Shown: positions 45,879-57,031 of the stretch, in pieces
How positions within the stretch are numbered: position 1 is the stretch's first letter
How the letters are laid out: every line of letters starts with the position of its first letter
Source of the DNA: Caenorhabditis remanei
Taxonomy: Eukaryota; Nematoda; Chromadorea; Rhabditida; Rhabditidae
Reading direction: 5' to 3'
DNA length: 64,000 bases
NCBI RefSeq assembly: GCF_010183535.1
Contig: NC_071330.1
Coordinates: 16,659,717-16,723,716, forward strand
Made by a program: the position numbers and the translations under genes
The notes under the pieces: model-generated
Told to the model about the DNA's origin: nothing
The model's input: only the letters and a program-made list of their open reading frames with translations
The model's database searches: none

Positions 45879-47034
45879 CTACGAACCAGTCAGAGTCTTC
45901 TCCTCTTCACATTCGAAGCCGAAATTCTCGTCAGTAACACGTCCTCCATTCAACTCGGTAAGTGTCATATCGTTTGGATATACGATCATAGGCTGAAAAT
46001 AAATTTTTTGACTTTTTTGAAAAATTTTTTTTTTTTTGAAATTTTATTTTTTTGCTGAAATTTTTTAAATTTCAGATTTTTCGCATTTTCATTGTCATAT
46101 TCAAATTCAGCTCTTCGAGACGCTTCGAATGAGTATAATCATGAGTGGATTCGAAGCAAGTTGGGTCCCGCCACGAAAACTACGGCATGCGCCTTTAAAT
46201 GGGGGTACTGTAGTTTTCGTGGCGGGACCCAATTTGCTTCGAATCTAGGCGTGCTTATACTTTCCTGAAAGCTCTCGGCGAGCTGAATTTGAATATCACA
46301 TTTAAAATTAGGAATAATTATTCAAAAAAAAATTAGAAACATTTTTTGAAAAAAAAGGTCCAACATTTTTTCCCATTTTATTGTTCTTATCGTGTTCAGC
46401 TCGTCGAGAGCTTTCAAAAAAGTATAATCACGCTCAGATTCTAAGCAAGTTGGGTCCCACCACGAAAACTACAGTACCCCAGGTGGATTACTGTAGCTTT
46501 TTGAGTTTTCGCGTCGAGACCCAACTTGTCTCAAACCTAGGCATGATTATACTTTTCTGAAAGCTCTCGACGAGCTGAATCTGTTGGTGACAATAAAAGC
46601 GATTTTCTACCTTTTCCGGATTGAAATCCATCAAAAACTCGTCTTGTTGGTTATTATGGAGAACAGGAGCATCCAAATCATGGTTATCCACTTCAGCCAC
46701 CGATCCCTCGCACTCGATGATTCCGGGAACCTCGTTGAATACAGTTTTATTGCATGTATCCATGATGTCGGCTGGGATTTCCATTTCCTGGATCAAAAAA
46801 AAAAACTTTTTTTTTAATTTTTCAAAAAATTTATTATTACCATTATCTCAGGTGGCACACCCAAGTCCATTTCTTCAATATTATCGTTTTGATTGTTCAT
46901 GATTGGTGTTGATGGGCGGTCTGGAATTACGGTAGATGGGGTTACGGTAGGCGAGGTTACGGTAGAAACGGAACAGAGAAAGTCCGCAAATTGTCGTGAA
47001 ATCTGATGCATACTAGATTTCACGACAAAATGCA
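45879..47034 (-). CDS. Small acidic protein, probable operon partner of the bZIP gene
   Basis: The last three exons agree in phase: 47034-46841 (start uncertain; a good Met is at 46900), 46787-46611 and 45992-45879. The protein is acidic and Asp/Glu/Asn-rich (NNQNDNIEEMDLG, EMEIPADIMDTCN, NLECEEEKT-like end). It has repeated TVTSPTVTPSTV text upstream if the exon is read from its 5' end. A possible first exon at 47671 (MSNTEDFT then GTGTGT) can join in frame through an acceptor near 47007. It lacks an identifiable domain. An activation-domain-like or regulatory partner of the bZIP protein is a guess. Confidence 0.55.
46103..46280. mobile_element. Palindromic foldback repeat, mixed subtype
   Basis: The left arm is CGAGACGCTTCGAATGAG and the right arm is CTTTCCTGAAAGCTCTCGGC, so the arms are from different subtypes. 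Confidence 0.8.
46396..46582. mobile_element. Palindromic foldback repeat, AGCTTTC subtype
   Basis: Both arms are of the GAGAGCTTTCAAAAAAGTAT type; the neighbour at 46103 lies about 115 bases away. Confidence 0.8.
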
Positions 47035-47318
47035 CTGAAATTCAAAATTTTCATTTTTTCGAAAAAATCCGTGATTCTGCGTCAGATGAGGTGACAGATG
47101 CTACAGTAATCGATACAGTAATCACTGAGTACTCCGCAACTTTGCGTATGCTTCAGATCTTACGACAGAATGACAACTACAGTAGTGGGAAACAGATGAA
47201 CCATATTATACGGAAAAAATGCAGAAAAAAATTTTCAAAATACTTTTAAATTGAAATGTTTTAAATTTTTCGCAATTTTATTGCAATATTTTCTCATTTT
47301 TCTTGCCATATTCAGATT

Positions 47319-47490
47319 CAGCTCGTCGAAACGCTTCGAATGAGTATAATCATGCCAAGATTTGAAGTAATTTGGGTCCCGCCACGATAACGACCTGGGG
47401 GTACTGTAGTTTTCGTGGCGGGACCCAATTTTTTCAAATCCCGGCATGATTATACTCATTCGAAGCGTCTTAACAAGCTGAATTTGAATA
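47319..47490. mobile_element. Palindromic foldback repeat
   Basis: Arms and TCATATTCAGATTCAGCTCG extension as at 43944; intergenic upstream of the acidic gene. Confidence 0.85.
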
Positions 47491-47939
47491 TGACAATGAA
47501 AATGTGGAAAAATCTGAAATTTTAAAATTTCCAACCAAAAAAAAAGTTGCAATTTTTTCGATTAATCAATTATCGATTTTTCTTCCTCACTGGGCAATTA
47601 AATCTTCCTAATTCTTCCTAAATCAAGTCAAATCCACACACAGTAAAATCCTCCGTGTTGCTCATTCTTAAATTGATCGGCCGGGGCGCCGGGCGCCCAG
47701 CGCCACGGCGCCGATCAAGTGAGTGTGGCCGCCGAGAGGAGAGGAAGTGGAGAGATAAGAGAAATGTGAGAGAAGGCGAGAGAGTGTGTGGAACGGAGAG
47801 GGTGATGAGAGAAAGAGAGAGAATGGAGTGATAGATAGCATTGTTTACTACATTCTCCACTTTTCCTCAGTCGGCCCGCAGTGTTGCAGGACGCGTCGAT
47901 CTGAGGAAATGGAAAAAGAATGTGTAGTTTGGTGTCAAA

Positions 47940-48310
47940 GCTACAGTAATCCTGCCTATAGGATAGTGACTTTAGCTATAATCGATTTGGCGTTGAGCTA
48001 GTGCGCTCTATTGATAATCGCGGATTACTGTAAATGTTACTGACATCCGGATCATCCGACAGACAAGTAGCTTTTTTACATTAATCCGCGTTTATCGGTA
48101 GAGCGCAAAAATCAGCTACAAGCTACAGTAATCCAGCCTTGAATACTGTGACACCGATAGCGATAGGGTAGGTTGGAAAAATTAGAATTTTGACCATAGC
48201 TTCCGCCTACGCGTGACTAAATGCGCTTTACTGATAATCTTATACATTTTCAGTGATTTTTGTGTTGAAAAAAACCGCAGAAAATGCAACAGATTATCAG
48301 TGGAGCGCAT
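47940..48310. repeat. Inverted GCGCTCTA repeat cluster
   Basis: TGCGCTCTATTGATAATC and GATTATCAGTGGAGCGCAT-type pieces alternate with CTACAGTAATCC. The same family with CTTCCGC text is at 54900-55110 and 58370-58600. Confidence 0.6.
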
Positions 48311-48569
48311 TTGCCACTAAAAACACCATTTGGAACTGAAAGACCCGAAAAGGATGACTTATGACTGATTTTAGAACAAAAAACTGAGTGAAAATCAAAA
48401 TTTTGTGCTAAAAATCGAAAATTTTGCAGTTTTTCCACTCTTCTTGAGCAAATATAATGCGATGAATCATTCGTTTTGGTCGGCTCGCTCGTCAACAACT
48501 GTTATCATCGCACTATGTACACACTATGGAAAAACGGACGAAAAATAATTTTTCGAAAAAAAAATTACA

Positions 48570-48746
48570 TGACTGGGAAGCTGACATCGTGAGGATTCTG
48601 AATCTGTTTTCAGATTCTGGCTAGCGTCAAAACGGGCCGAGATACAAGCCGTTCAGATAGATAACCTTGTATTTCAGTCAATTTTAATGCTAGTCAAAAT
48701 CTGAAAACAGATTCAGAATCCTCACGACGTCAGCTTCCCAGTCATA
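48570..48746. mobile_element. Palindromic MITE
   Basis: TGACTGGGAAGCTGAC and GATTCTGAATCTGTTTTCAG at the left are mirrored by GTCAGCTTCCCAGTCA and CTGAAAACAGATTCAGAATC at the right. About 175 bp. Confidence 0.85.
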
Positions 48747-48900
48747 TGAATTTCTAAATTTCCAGATTGAAAACTCGTTAAAAAATTCAAGGTTTTTGAG
48801 AAAACAAACAGGTGGTACAGTACCCAAACCACTTTTTCTTCTTTTTTCGCTCTCTCTCTCCCAAAATAAACTTTTCGGCGGAAAACGAGTGTCTCGTGAT

Positions 48901-49362
48901 TAGGGCTGTTAGTTGCGGCAATCACCGGCAAGCAGGCGCCGCTTATTTTCACGTTAATTGCCTAAAAAGCAATTTCATTTCCGAAACTTGCTTCCATCGC
49001 CGGTTTCATTTCCAAACCGGCGTCAAACGCCGTTTTCATTTCTGAACCGGCGTTATTCGCCGGTTTTCATTTCAAAAAACGGCGTCAAACGCCTGTTTTT
49101 TTTCGTAGAAAATATACTGGAAATGAATAAAAATGCTGAAAAACCGGCGTCATTCGCCGGTTTTTATTTGAAAGCGGCGGCAATCGCCGGTTTCATTTCC
49201 GGCGTGTGTGACAATCGCCGGTTTCATTTCCGGTGTTTGCCGCAATCGCCGGTTTCATTTCCGGTGTTTGCCGCAATCGCCGGTTTTATTTTCGGCGTGT
49301 GCGACAATCGCCGGAAATGAAACCGGCGTTGCCGCCCGAAAACGCCTGTTTTAACAGCCCTA
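48901..49362. mobile_element. hAT-like MITE with internal minisatellite and 8-bp TSD
   Basis: The element starts TAGGGCTGTTA and ends TAACAGCCCTA. The flanks are perfect direct repeats CTCGTGAT (48893-48900 and 49363-49370), the 8-bp duplication typical of hAT insertions. Its interior is a tandem run of CCGGTTTCATTTCCGG-type units with CAATCGCCGG and TTCGCCGG joints. It is noncoding. The intact duplication suggests a fairly recent insertion. Confidence 0.88.
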
Positions 49363-49739
49363 CTCGTGATACTCTCTAGTTTTATCAATGAAAATGAAGT
49401 GGGGAAAATTTCGGGCGAAAAATCAAAACCCATCACGTCATGCACACGATAATTCAATCGTAACCTATGCAAACGCGCTTTGTTGAGACTACATTTTGGT
49501 AATATTATTTGACGCCTAAATTGCAATTTTTTGATATTTTTTGTTTTTTCAAAAAAATGGCCTTTCTCGATTATATTTCTCCTTAAAACTATTTCTTGAC
49601 AAAGTTTTTCAGTTTAAACAAAAAAATTTAGGTAAGCGATTTTTCTCAAAAGAGCGCGTTTGCATAGGTTCACTTTGAATTAACGTGCATGCAGAAAAAA
49701 ATTTCGAAAAAAAAATTTTTTTTTAAGGAAATTTTTTTT

Positions 49740-50220
49740 TGAAATAGTTCAAAACATATGTCTGTCTGTATATCCAGATGTCCAGATGTCCCTTTTGAGT
49801 ACAAAAAACGCGTCAAAGGTACACCAGCCTGGCTTCAAACTCTGAAACTCCCGAGCTCTCGGAAAACGCGTCAAAGGTGCGCCAGCGATTTTTAATTTCT
49901 AGGGATTTCTGGTGTTAATCGGTGTGTCCAGGTGTCCGGATGTCCACACAGAATCTTTAAGATGCAAAAAACGCGTCAAAGGTGCGCCAGCTGGCTATAA
50001 CCTCGAAGTTTTTGGAAAACGCGTCAAAGGCGCGCCAGATTTTTCTTTTCGGACAATTTTTGAGCATCTGGCGTACCGTTGACGCGATTTTTCTAACAAA
50101 TATTATTTCGTTTTTGTTTTGTTTTAAAATTTGATTTTTCAGTGAAAATTGTGAGTTTTTTCGCCGGATTTTTTCAATATTTGGAGTCAGAAACGCGTCA
50201 AAGGCGCGCCAGACACCTTT
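49740..50220. repeat. Dispersed ACGCGTCAAAGGCGCGCCAG motif cluster
   Basis: AAACGCGTCAAAGGTGCGCC-like motifs occur near 49806, 49864, 49970, 50018 and 50190. The same motif, allowing one or two changes, continues through 52583, 53850, 53955, 54040, 54150, 54280, 54876, 55130, 55165, 55255 and 55350, and inverted near 50070 and 58300. Variants read GTCAACGGCGCGCC. Not explained by any coding sequence. Confidence 0.75.
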
Positions 50221-50339
50221 TTTTTCTTTTTTGAAGAAAAAAACTCACTATACAAACGCTTATCGCACATGTTGATGTCGTTGTGAGTACCTAAAATCAG
50301 TTTTTTCTTTTAATTTTGGAAAAAAAACAATTTTTTTTA

Positions 50340-50480
50340 GAAAAAATGAAACCGAGAAGATTCTGAAGGTCTCTAAAGCGACGCGTCGTAGTGTAGACAC
50401 TTTGGCGCCAAAATGCGGAGCCCCGTCCCCCAAAAAGATAGCCGAGAGACACTATTGAAAAGTTTTGAAAAGTTGCAAAG
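50340..50480 (-). repeat. Segmental duplicate A (SLGYLFG region)
   Basis: About 130 bases, with minus-strand text TCTCTCGGCTATCTTTTTGG, are nearly identical to 52735-52875. The flanking 50190-50290 block (MluI/AscI-like motif, CTCACTATACAAAC, TATCGCACATGTTG) matches 52583-52680. A weak resemblance of the frame SLGYLFG and MCDKRLY to PP4 exon text was noted, but the order is wrong for a PP4 exon chain. Confidence 0.8.
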
Positions 50481-51031
50481 AAAAAGGAAAATTCAGAGGG
50501 GAGAAATTGATTTTTTTCAGGGGAAATGCAAAAATGAGACTTTTTGAGGGGAACAACGGGGGATAACGTAGAAAAATGAAAAAAATATGGATTTTTAAAC
50601 AGCAAAAATCGGGGAAAAATCAAGAAAAATATAGAATTTTCAGCGATTTCCGATGAAAATTCGAGGAAATGATGAGAAAAATCACAAAAAAAACAATTTT
50701 CGAGTGAAAAAATGGGGTGAAAATGACAGATTTCAGCGATTTTACACAAAAAAAAATATGTGAAAACCATGAAAAATACGCAAAATTACACAAAAAAATA
50801 GGAAAAAATGCCCTTTTTGAGTGAAAAATCGGTCAAAAATGAGATTTTTGAGGTGAATTTCTGGGGAAATCAAAGGTATTACATTTTAAGCAATTTCAGA
50901 TGAAAATAGGGGGAAAATGGGGAATTTCAATGAGAAATTGTGCAAATTTTCCCATAAAAGAGGGAAAAAACACTTTTTGGAAGAAAAACTGGAAAAATCG
51001 GGAAAATTATGAGAAAAATCGTCAAAGAAAA

Positions 51032-52541
51032 TTAATGAGAATCCTTCCGAATTGCTCCGATCGCTTCGCATTCGAACCATTCCTTGAACATGAACACTCT
51101 CTTGTCCATTGCCACACCGGAAAGGTGCTCCATTGACTCCCACAAGGCGGCGTTACCGTATTTTCGGATACACTCATCATAGTACCCATAGAGTCGAGTG
51201 GTCTGTCGGGAGTCTTGGTTACGGATGAGCATGATCCGTTCGGGGAAGAGGCATTTCAGGCCGATGAGGAGGAGGAAGGTCTGAAAAAATGTAAGGAATT
51301 TTACAGAATTTTGAGCAGAAGTTTTTTGAGCTCAAAATCAAAAAATACCTTCAAAAATCGGCTAGAATCACCCCATTTCAACATTTTCGGCCTATTTTGA
51401 GGTTTTTTCGAAGAGAAAATGGAGGATTAGATAGCAAAAAAGAGCAATTTTAGGCTTAAAAACCAGTTTTCCATCAAACATCTGCTAAAATCACCCCATT
51501 TCACAGAAAAACGACATTTTCAGCCTTTTTCCAGCTTTGGGGCTTATCGAAGAGAAATTGGATGATGTTGAGCATTATTAGCGGAACAATAAGCAAAATA
51601 TGAGGAATTTGAGCAGAAAAACCTATTTTCGTACCGAAAATTGCCTAAAATCACCATATTTCACCAAAAAGCAACATTTTCAGCCAATTTTCCGTCTTGT
51701 AGGGGTTTACATCGAAAAATGGAGCATTTATTCAGCTTCAAATGCGATTATTGACTGAATTTTAATGATTTCCGTCCTAAAAATCATTATAGTGCTCATT
51801 TTTAGCCTATTTTTCCAGCTTTTATGCGGATTTTTGGCGCTTTTGATGCATTTTTCATAGAATTCCGCACCTCAATGTTTCCATTCATGTTGTCTCCCAA
51901 GAACTCATACTTCGTGTCGGGTGGCGAGTCGGCTGATTTCATAATCTCGTGAGCTTCCTTCAATTCCGGGTGTTGGATTCCACAAATCTAGAAAAAACAG
52001 AAAGTTTTTGAGAAAATTGATCGATACTTTCGTGAAATATCGAGAAAGTTTCGAGATATATTTCCCGATGAATTTCTCGAAATGGGGCAGTATCGGGAAA
52101 GTCATGTAGATACTTACACAAGTTAAGGAAACAGTGGATTCCATTGCACATTGCTCGTTTTCCTCATTCATAAAAGTAGCCATGGCTGTTTTGCACAGCG
52201 ATTCGCCATCCTGCTCCAAGATCCTTTCTCTTCTCATCAATCGACTCATTAATCTGAAAATTTGGGGTTTTTAAGACGAAATTGTGATTTCTTAGCGATT
52301 TTTTATAGATTTTCAGCTCAAAAATCAAATTTTCTGTCAAAAACCGTACTCTTCGATGGGTTTCAATTCATCAGCATGTTGAGGTTTTTCGAGGAGGTTT
52401 TCCAACCACACGGGTCAAATTCATCGATATCGCAGGTGGTGATGGAGCTGGTCTCGAAATCTTCATATCGAAATCTTCTCGATCTACCTCCGGTTTGATC
52501 TCCTTGTTGACTGTTGGTTGGCTTTTGTGTTTTCTCTCCAT
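51032..52541 (-). pseudogene. Degenerate PP4-like phosphatase copy
   Basis: Exons align with the intact PP4 gene in order and phase: 52253-52119 (LMRRERILEQDGESLCKTA against [16 protein letters not shown]), 51987-51871 (ICGIQHPELKEAHE against [20 protein letters not shown] against FLGDFVDRG) and 51280-51032 (IMLIRNQDSRQTTRLYGYYD against [19 protein letters not shown]). Metal-binding and catalytic residues are lost at GDxHG, GDxVDRG and GNHE. The final exon runs to an early stop, so the C-terminal third is absent. An upstream Met at 52541 opens a proline-rich stretch ending at the homologous donor position, where TTGxxxCG is followed by TGTGG instead of GTAAGT. Either a pseudogene or a rapidly diverged truncated paralogue. 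Confidence 0.7.
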
Positions 52542-52734
52542 GTGTATCTCCTTTTTACACTTTTTGCCGGCTTTTTTGTTCAGAAACGCGTCAAAGGCGC
52601 GCCAGACACCTTTTTTCTCTTTTTTTGAAGAAAAAACTCACTATACAAACAATTATCGCACATGTTGTCAGTTGGTGAGTAGGGCCTAAAATCGATTTTT
52701 TCATATTTTTTTGAACAAAAACTTTTTTTTTCGA

Positions 52735-52875
52735 AAAAATGAAGCCGAGAAGATTCTGAAGGTCTCTAAAGCGACGTGCCGTAGTGTAGACACTTTGGCG
52801 CCAAAATGCGGAGCCCCCGTCCCCAAAAAGATAGCCGAGAGACACTATTGAAAAGTATTGAAAAATGACAAAAAA
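52735..52875 (-). repeat. Segmental duplicate B
   Basis: Partner of 50340-50480, with CGACGTGCC where A has CGACGCGTC, and otherwise few differences. The duplicate pair brackets the decayed PP4 copy. Confidence 0.8.
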
Positions 52876-52879
52876 AGGG

Positions 52880-53690
52880 AAATTCAGGGAGGAAAAATGG
52901 ATTTTTTCAGGGAAAATGCATTAAAATGAATAAAAATGACACTTTTTGATGAGAAAACCGAGGGCAAACAATAGAAAAATGAATAAAATAGGAATTTTTA
53001 AGCGGAAAATATGAAAAATCGATTAAAATCTTGGGAAAATCAAAGAAAATTGACAAAAAAACAGCAAAAATCGGGAAAAATCGTGGAAAAATTAAATTTA
53101 AAAAATGAAGTTGTCAGCGATTTTAGATGAAAATTCGGGGGAAAAAATGAGGAATTTTGATGAGAAATGAAGAGAAACCTCATGAAATATATGCAAATTA
53201 CACAAAAAGTGGAAAAAAATGCAATTTTTTGAATGAAAAATGGGAAAAAATAGAAAAAAATCAAGTGAAAAAAGACAAATTTCAGCGATTACACAAAAAA
53301 TGCATTAAAAATGACACTTTTGAGGAGGAAAACTACAGAAAAAATGATTAAAATATCGTTTTAAAGAGAAAAAAAGTGAATTTTTGAGTGAAAAACATGA
53401 AAAATCGATCAAAATTAAATATGTGAAAAACAAAAAATTTCAGAAAATGAGAAATTCCAGAAGAAAATTGGGGAAAAAATGACGAATTCGCGAATTTCAA
53501 TAAAAAATTATGAGAAAAACCATGAAATATATGCAAAATTACACAAAAAAGTGGAAAAATCGCACTTTTTGAGTGAAAAATCGGTCAAAATTGAGATTTT
53601 TAAGGTGAATTCCAGGGAAAAACCGTGTAAAAACCGGAAAAATATGCAAATTTTACACAAAAATCATTGAAAAATCGATAAAAATCGCAT
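52880..53690. other. AT-rich spacer, no gene supported
   Basis: Low-complexity GAAAAAT-rich DNA. Several open frames are Lys/Asn-rich products of composition. Confidence 0.5.
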
Positions 53691-56600
53691 TTATTGTTTC
53701 ATTTTCTTGACCGACGGCTCATCACTCTCCACATCTTCTTTCTCTTTTCCATGAAGTACTAAATATTTCGCTTCATTGACAGTTTCCACGAAATTTGACT
53801 CGTTCAGCTGGAAAAAATGGGATTATTAATGAGAAAACTAAATTATGACGCGCCAACGACACGCCAGACGGATCAAAATTTGAATTTTTAACTAAAAAAG
53901 TGTTTTTGGCTTCAAAAGCTCAATTTTCATCGCAAATCAAATTTTCACTTGAAAACGCGCCAACGGCACGCCAGACGGTAACCTGTTCAGCTATGAAAAA
54001 TAGGATTTATAAGAGAAAAATTGACTGTCTTGATTCAAAAATCGCGCCAACCACACGCCAGACGGTCCAAAATTTGAAATTTGAAAAAGTGGTTTTGGCT
54101 TCAAAAGCTCAATTTTTATCTCAAAATACGAAATTTTCACTTGGAAAAAGCGCCAATGTCACGCCAGCCTGTTCAGCTGAAAATAGTGCATTTTGAGTGA
54201 AAAATATTGGAAAAATCGAGTTTTCGACCGAAAAATTTCGTTTTTCAAGTAGAAAATCGAGTTTTTCAGCCTTAAAACAGCGCCAAACGTTACGCCAGAC
54301 TCTATTCTGACTTATTCGGCTGAAAAAATGTGAATTTTGAGTATAAAAAAATGAGAAAAATCAAGATTTTTTGGTTTAAAATCGAGTTTCGGACCGAAAA
54401 CTTCTATTTTTCGCGGCAACGTCACGCCAGTCTCCGTACCTCCGTCTCGAATATCTTAAAAACGGCGTCAATCGCCATATGACTCGACCATTCGTGAATT
54501 TTCGTTCCGGCGTAGAGATCGGTGACTCGACCGGCTTGATACTCGTGAACTTTGTATTCTGGAGAGCCGTATTTCTGGAAAAATCGAATTTTTAAGCATT
54601 TTTGGCCGAAAAATGGCTAATTTTGGTCAAAAATAGTCATTTTTGGTCAGAAAAATGCGATTTTCAACAATTTTTGTTCAAAAAATGGTCATTTTCCCTT
54701 CTTAAACCACTAAATCCGTACCCCGCGAGCCAAAAAATTGAACACATATAGAGGTGTCTTGCGTTCTTCACAGCTTTTCGGGAATCTGAACCACGGTGAG
54801 TCGGTGAGACAAATCTTCTGAATTCGGTCGTCCGATCCGTTTCGTTTTAGCTGAAAATGGGGGAAAAATGAGTGAAAACGCGTCAAAGGCGCGCCAGAAT
54901 ACCATTAGAGCGCATTTTCTACATTACGAAATATAAAAATTTGGGCATAGCTTCCGCATCAAAGTGGCAAGTGCGCTCTACTGATAACCCGGTTAAATTG
55001 TAAAATAACAGAATTTAATACCAGAATATCATTAGAGCGCGCTTTCCACAAAATGATACGATTTTCAGTTTTTTTCGACATAAAACTATCGGAAAATGTC
55101 AATTTTTCAGTGTCCTAAGCTCTGAAACGCGTAAAAGGTGCGCCAGACACTCGTAAAGCGAAAAATGCGTCAATGGCGCCCCAGCCGAACAAACGTTGTC
55201 GGTGTGTCTATCTGTTTGTCTATATATCCGGATGTTATTTCCATTTTTTGAAAACGCGTTGAAGGTGCGCCAGACACTACGTTTTCTGCCAATTCCCTCA
55301 TTTTCCCTCTATTTTCTTCGGATTTTTTTGATTTTTTCGCTCCAAAACACGCCAACGACACGCCAGCCTGCCGCTACTCACCGCCGCCGACAAATCGTAC
55401 CCTCCACGACTGTGAGCGACGACATAGACAGATTTCAGCTTGGCTCCGCCCACACACATCTTGAATACCATCTCGGCGTGCTCTTCGGGTGTTCGAGAGA
55501 ACTGAAAATGGGAAATTTTGAGGTTTTGGGCTGAAAATTCGATAAAATTTGAAAAAATCAGTGTGAAATACGTTTTTCAGCGAAATATATGAGTTTTGGT
55601 GCTATTTTTTCAAGTTTTTTGAGTAAGAAATGACTGAAAATCGAGTTTTTGCCATTTCTGAGTGGAAATTAGTGATTTTTGAGGATTTTTTGATAATCCG
55701 GAGCTCGAAAATGCGATTTTTCAGCTTTTTTCAGTCTAAAATCACTGAAAAATCATTTTTAAACTCATTATCAGTTGAAAATCTCAGAAAGTGATTTCCA
55801 GCGATTTTTTTTCTGTATTTTGACACTTTTGGGTAAAATTAGTGATTTTTGGGCATTTTCAGACGTTTCTAACCTCGAAAATGCTATTTTCAGCGTTTTT
55901 CAGACTAGAAACTCCAAAAAACGTAATTTTTTGAGATTTTTGTCTTAAAATCGCAAATATTACTGTTTCAGGGTAAAATCTGCAATTTTTGAGCATTTTT
56001 GAGCCTTTCCAGACGATTTTAATTTTAAAAAAAATCGATTTTTCAGCTTATTTCAGTCTAAAAACTCCAGAAAAGCAGTTTTTTCGTGTTTTTTTTTCTG
56101 ATTTTTTCCAGAATTTTCCAACTTTTGCACCTTAAACTCCTGCTGATCGGTTCCATTCGCATTCGTATTCATCACCACCACCGCCCACCCCAGTTTCAGT
56201 GCTCTTTCGACGTATGGAATCTGTGTTCCACACTCCAAATTCTCATTAATAATGAGGCGCCGCGCCCATTGACCGGCACGAACCACCCCGCTTCCGTGCA
56301 TTAGAATAAGCATAGTTTCAGCGGTTTTCAAGTTTTTTGAGGCGAAATAAAAGCTGAAATCCTCATCGTCACCCTCGATTCCCGCTGGTTTCAGCTGAAA
56401 AATTATTTTTTTTTGGCCGAAAATATTTTTTTCTAAAAATACCACTTTTCTCTCTAGACCGCAGCGTGTTTCCAGAAGGTTAAAGATCTCTTCATCGACA
56501 GCTTCACCCAGGGTCTCGTACGCTTCTTGGGTAGTGAATTTGAATTTTTCATTGTCCTTAAAGCCAATTTTTCATGATTTTTTTGTATTTTCACGATATT

Positions 56601-57031
56601 TAGCAGACTTGCAACGGGCCGGGCCGGGCCGGGCCGGAATGAAAATTTCCAGGGCCCGGCCCGGCCCGGTCGGCCCGGAAGTTCAGTACTGAAAAAAATT
56701 CAAATTTTTTTTTCGAAAATTTCCCGATTTTTTTTGAAAAATATTTCTTAAAAACAATTTTTTGTAGGTTTCGAAGGTTTTTGAAAAATATACTTGAGGA
56801 AAAATATGAAAAATTTTCAGAAAATAAATTTTTGGACAAAAAATTGTAGTGAAAAAAGTTCAAAAATTCAAATCCGGGCCGACCGGGCCGGGCCGGGCCA
56901 AAACCGGGCCGGGCCGGGCCGGGCCGGCCCGGAATCTTGCAAGTCTGATATTTAGAGTGCTTTTTTACCTCTTTAGTTCTCAAAACACCTTGATCATCGA
57001 AAAAGTAGCCGAGATCCGCTAAATTTGACAT
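53691..57031 (-). CDS. Arb2/FAM172-family protein
   Basis: Seven exons in phase (57031-56969, 56556-56443, 56394-56131, 55501-55382, 54850-54722, 54574-54440, 53807-53691) give 313 residues. The first exon begins MSNLADLGYFFDDQGVLRTK, as in FAM172 proteins. The core has MLILMHGSGVVRAGQWARRL, a hallmark of the Arb2 domain. Then VVAHSRGG stands in the nucleophile-elbow position of the alpha/beta-hydrolase-like fold (Ser in HSxGG). CLTDSPWF follows, and the tail ends with PSVKKMKQ. Human FAM172A/ARB2A is nuclear and linked to splicing and chromatin; the role here is inferred from family. It is head-to-head with pph-4.1 (364 bp). The acceptor for exon 2 is weak (TTTAAG), and its intron is almost entirely a hAT-like MITE. 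Confidence 0.88.
54890..55110. repeat. Inverted-related repeat with TAGAGCGCA motifs, copy A
   Basis: Contains ATAGCTTCCGC, GCGCTCTACTGATAA and CGACATAAAACTATCGG. An inverted copy of the same stretch is at 58370-58600 in the PP4 gene. Confidence 0.75.
56604..56947. mobile_element. hAT-like MITE with GGCCCGG arms, copy A
   Basis: Ends CAGACTTGCAA and TTGCAAGTCTG. The 8-bp direct repeats ATATTTAG flank it (56596-56603, 56948-56955). Inner arms are runs of GGGCCGGGCC. The centre (AATTTTCTAAAAACAATTTT-like text) matches copy B at 61416-61728 in reverse orientation. It sits in Arb2 intron 1, which would be only about 66 bp without it. Confidence 0.9.

Noticed and set aside
50886..51143. Minus-strand open frame overlapping the end of the PP4-like copy
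   Set aside because: Frame shadow of the degenerate phosphatase exon, with no independent evidence.
52880..53690. Several open frames in the spacer after the PP4-like copy
   Set aside because: They derive from GAAAAAT repeats; both strands are equally open and none links to a splice pattern.
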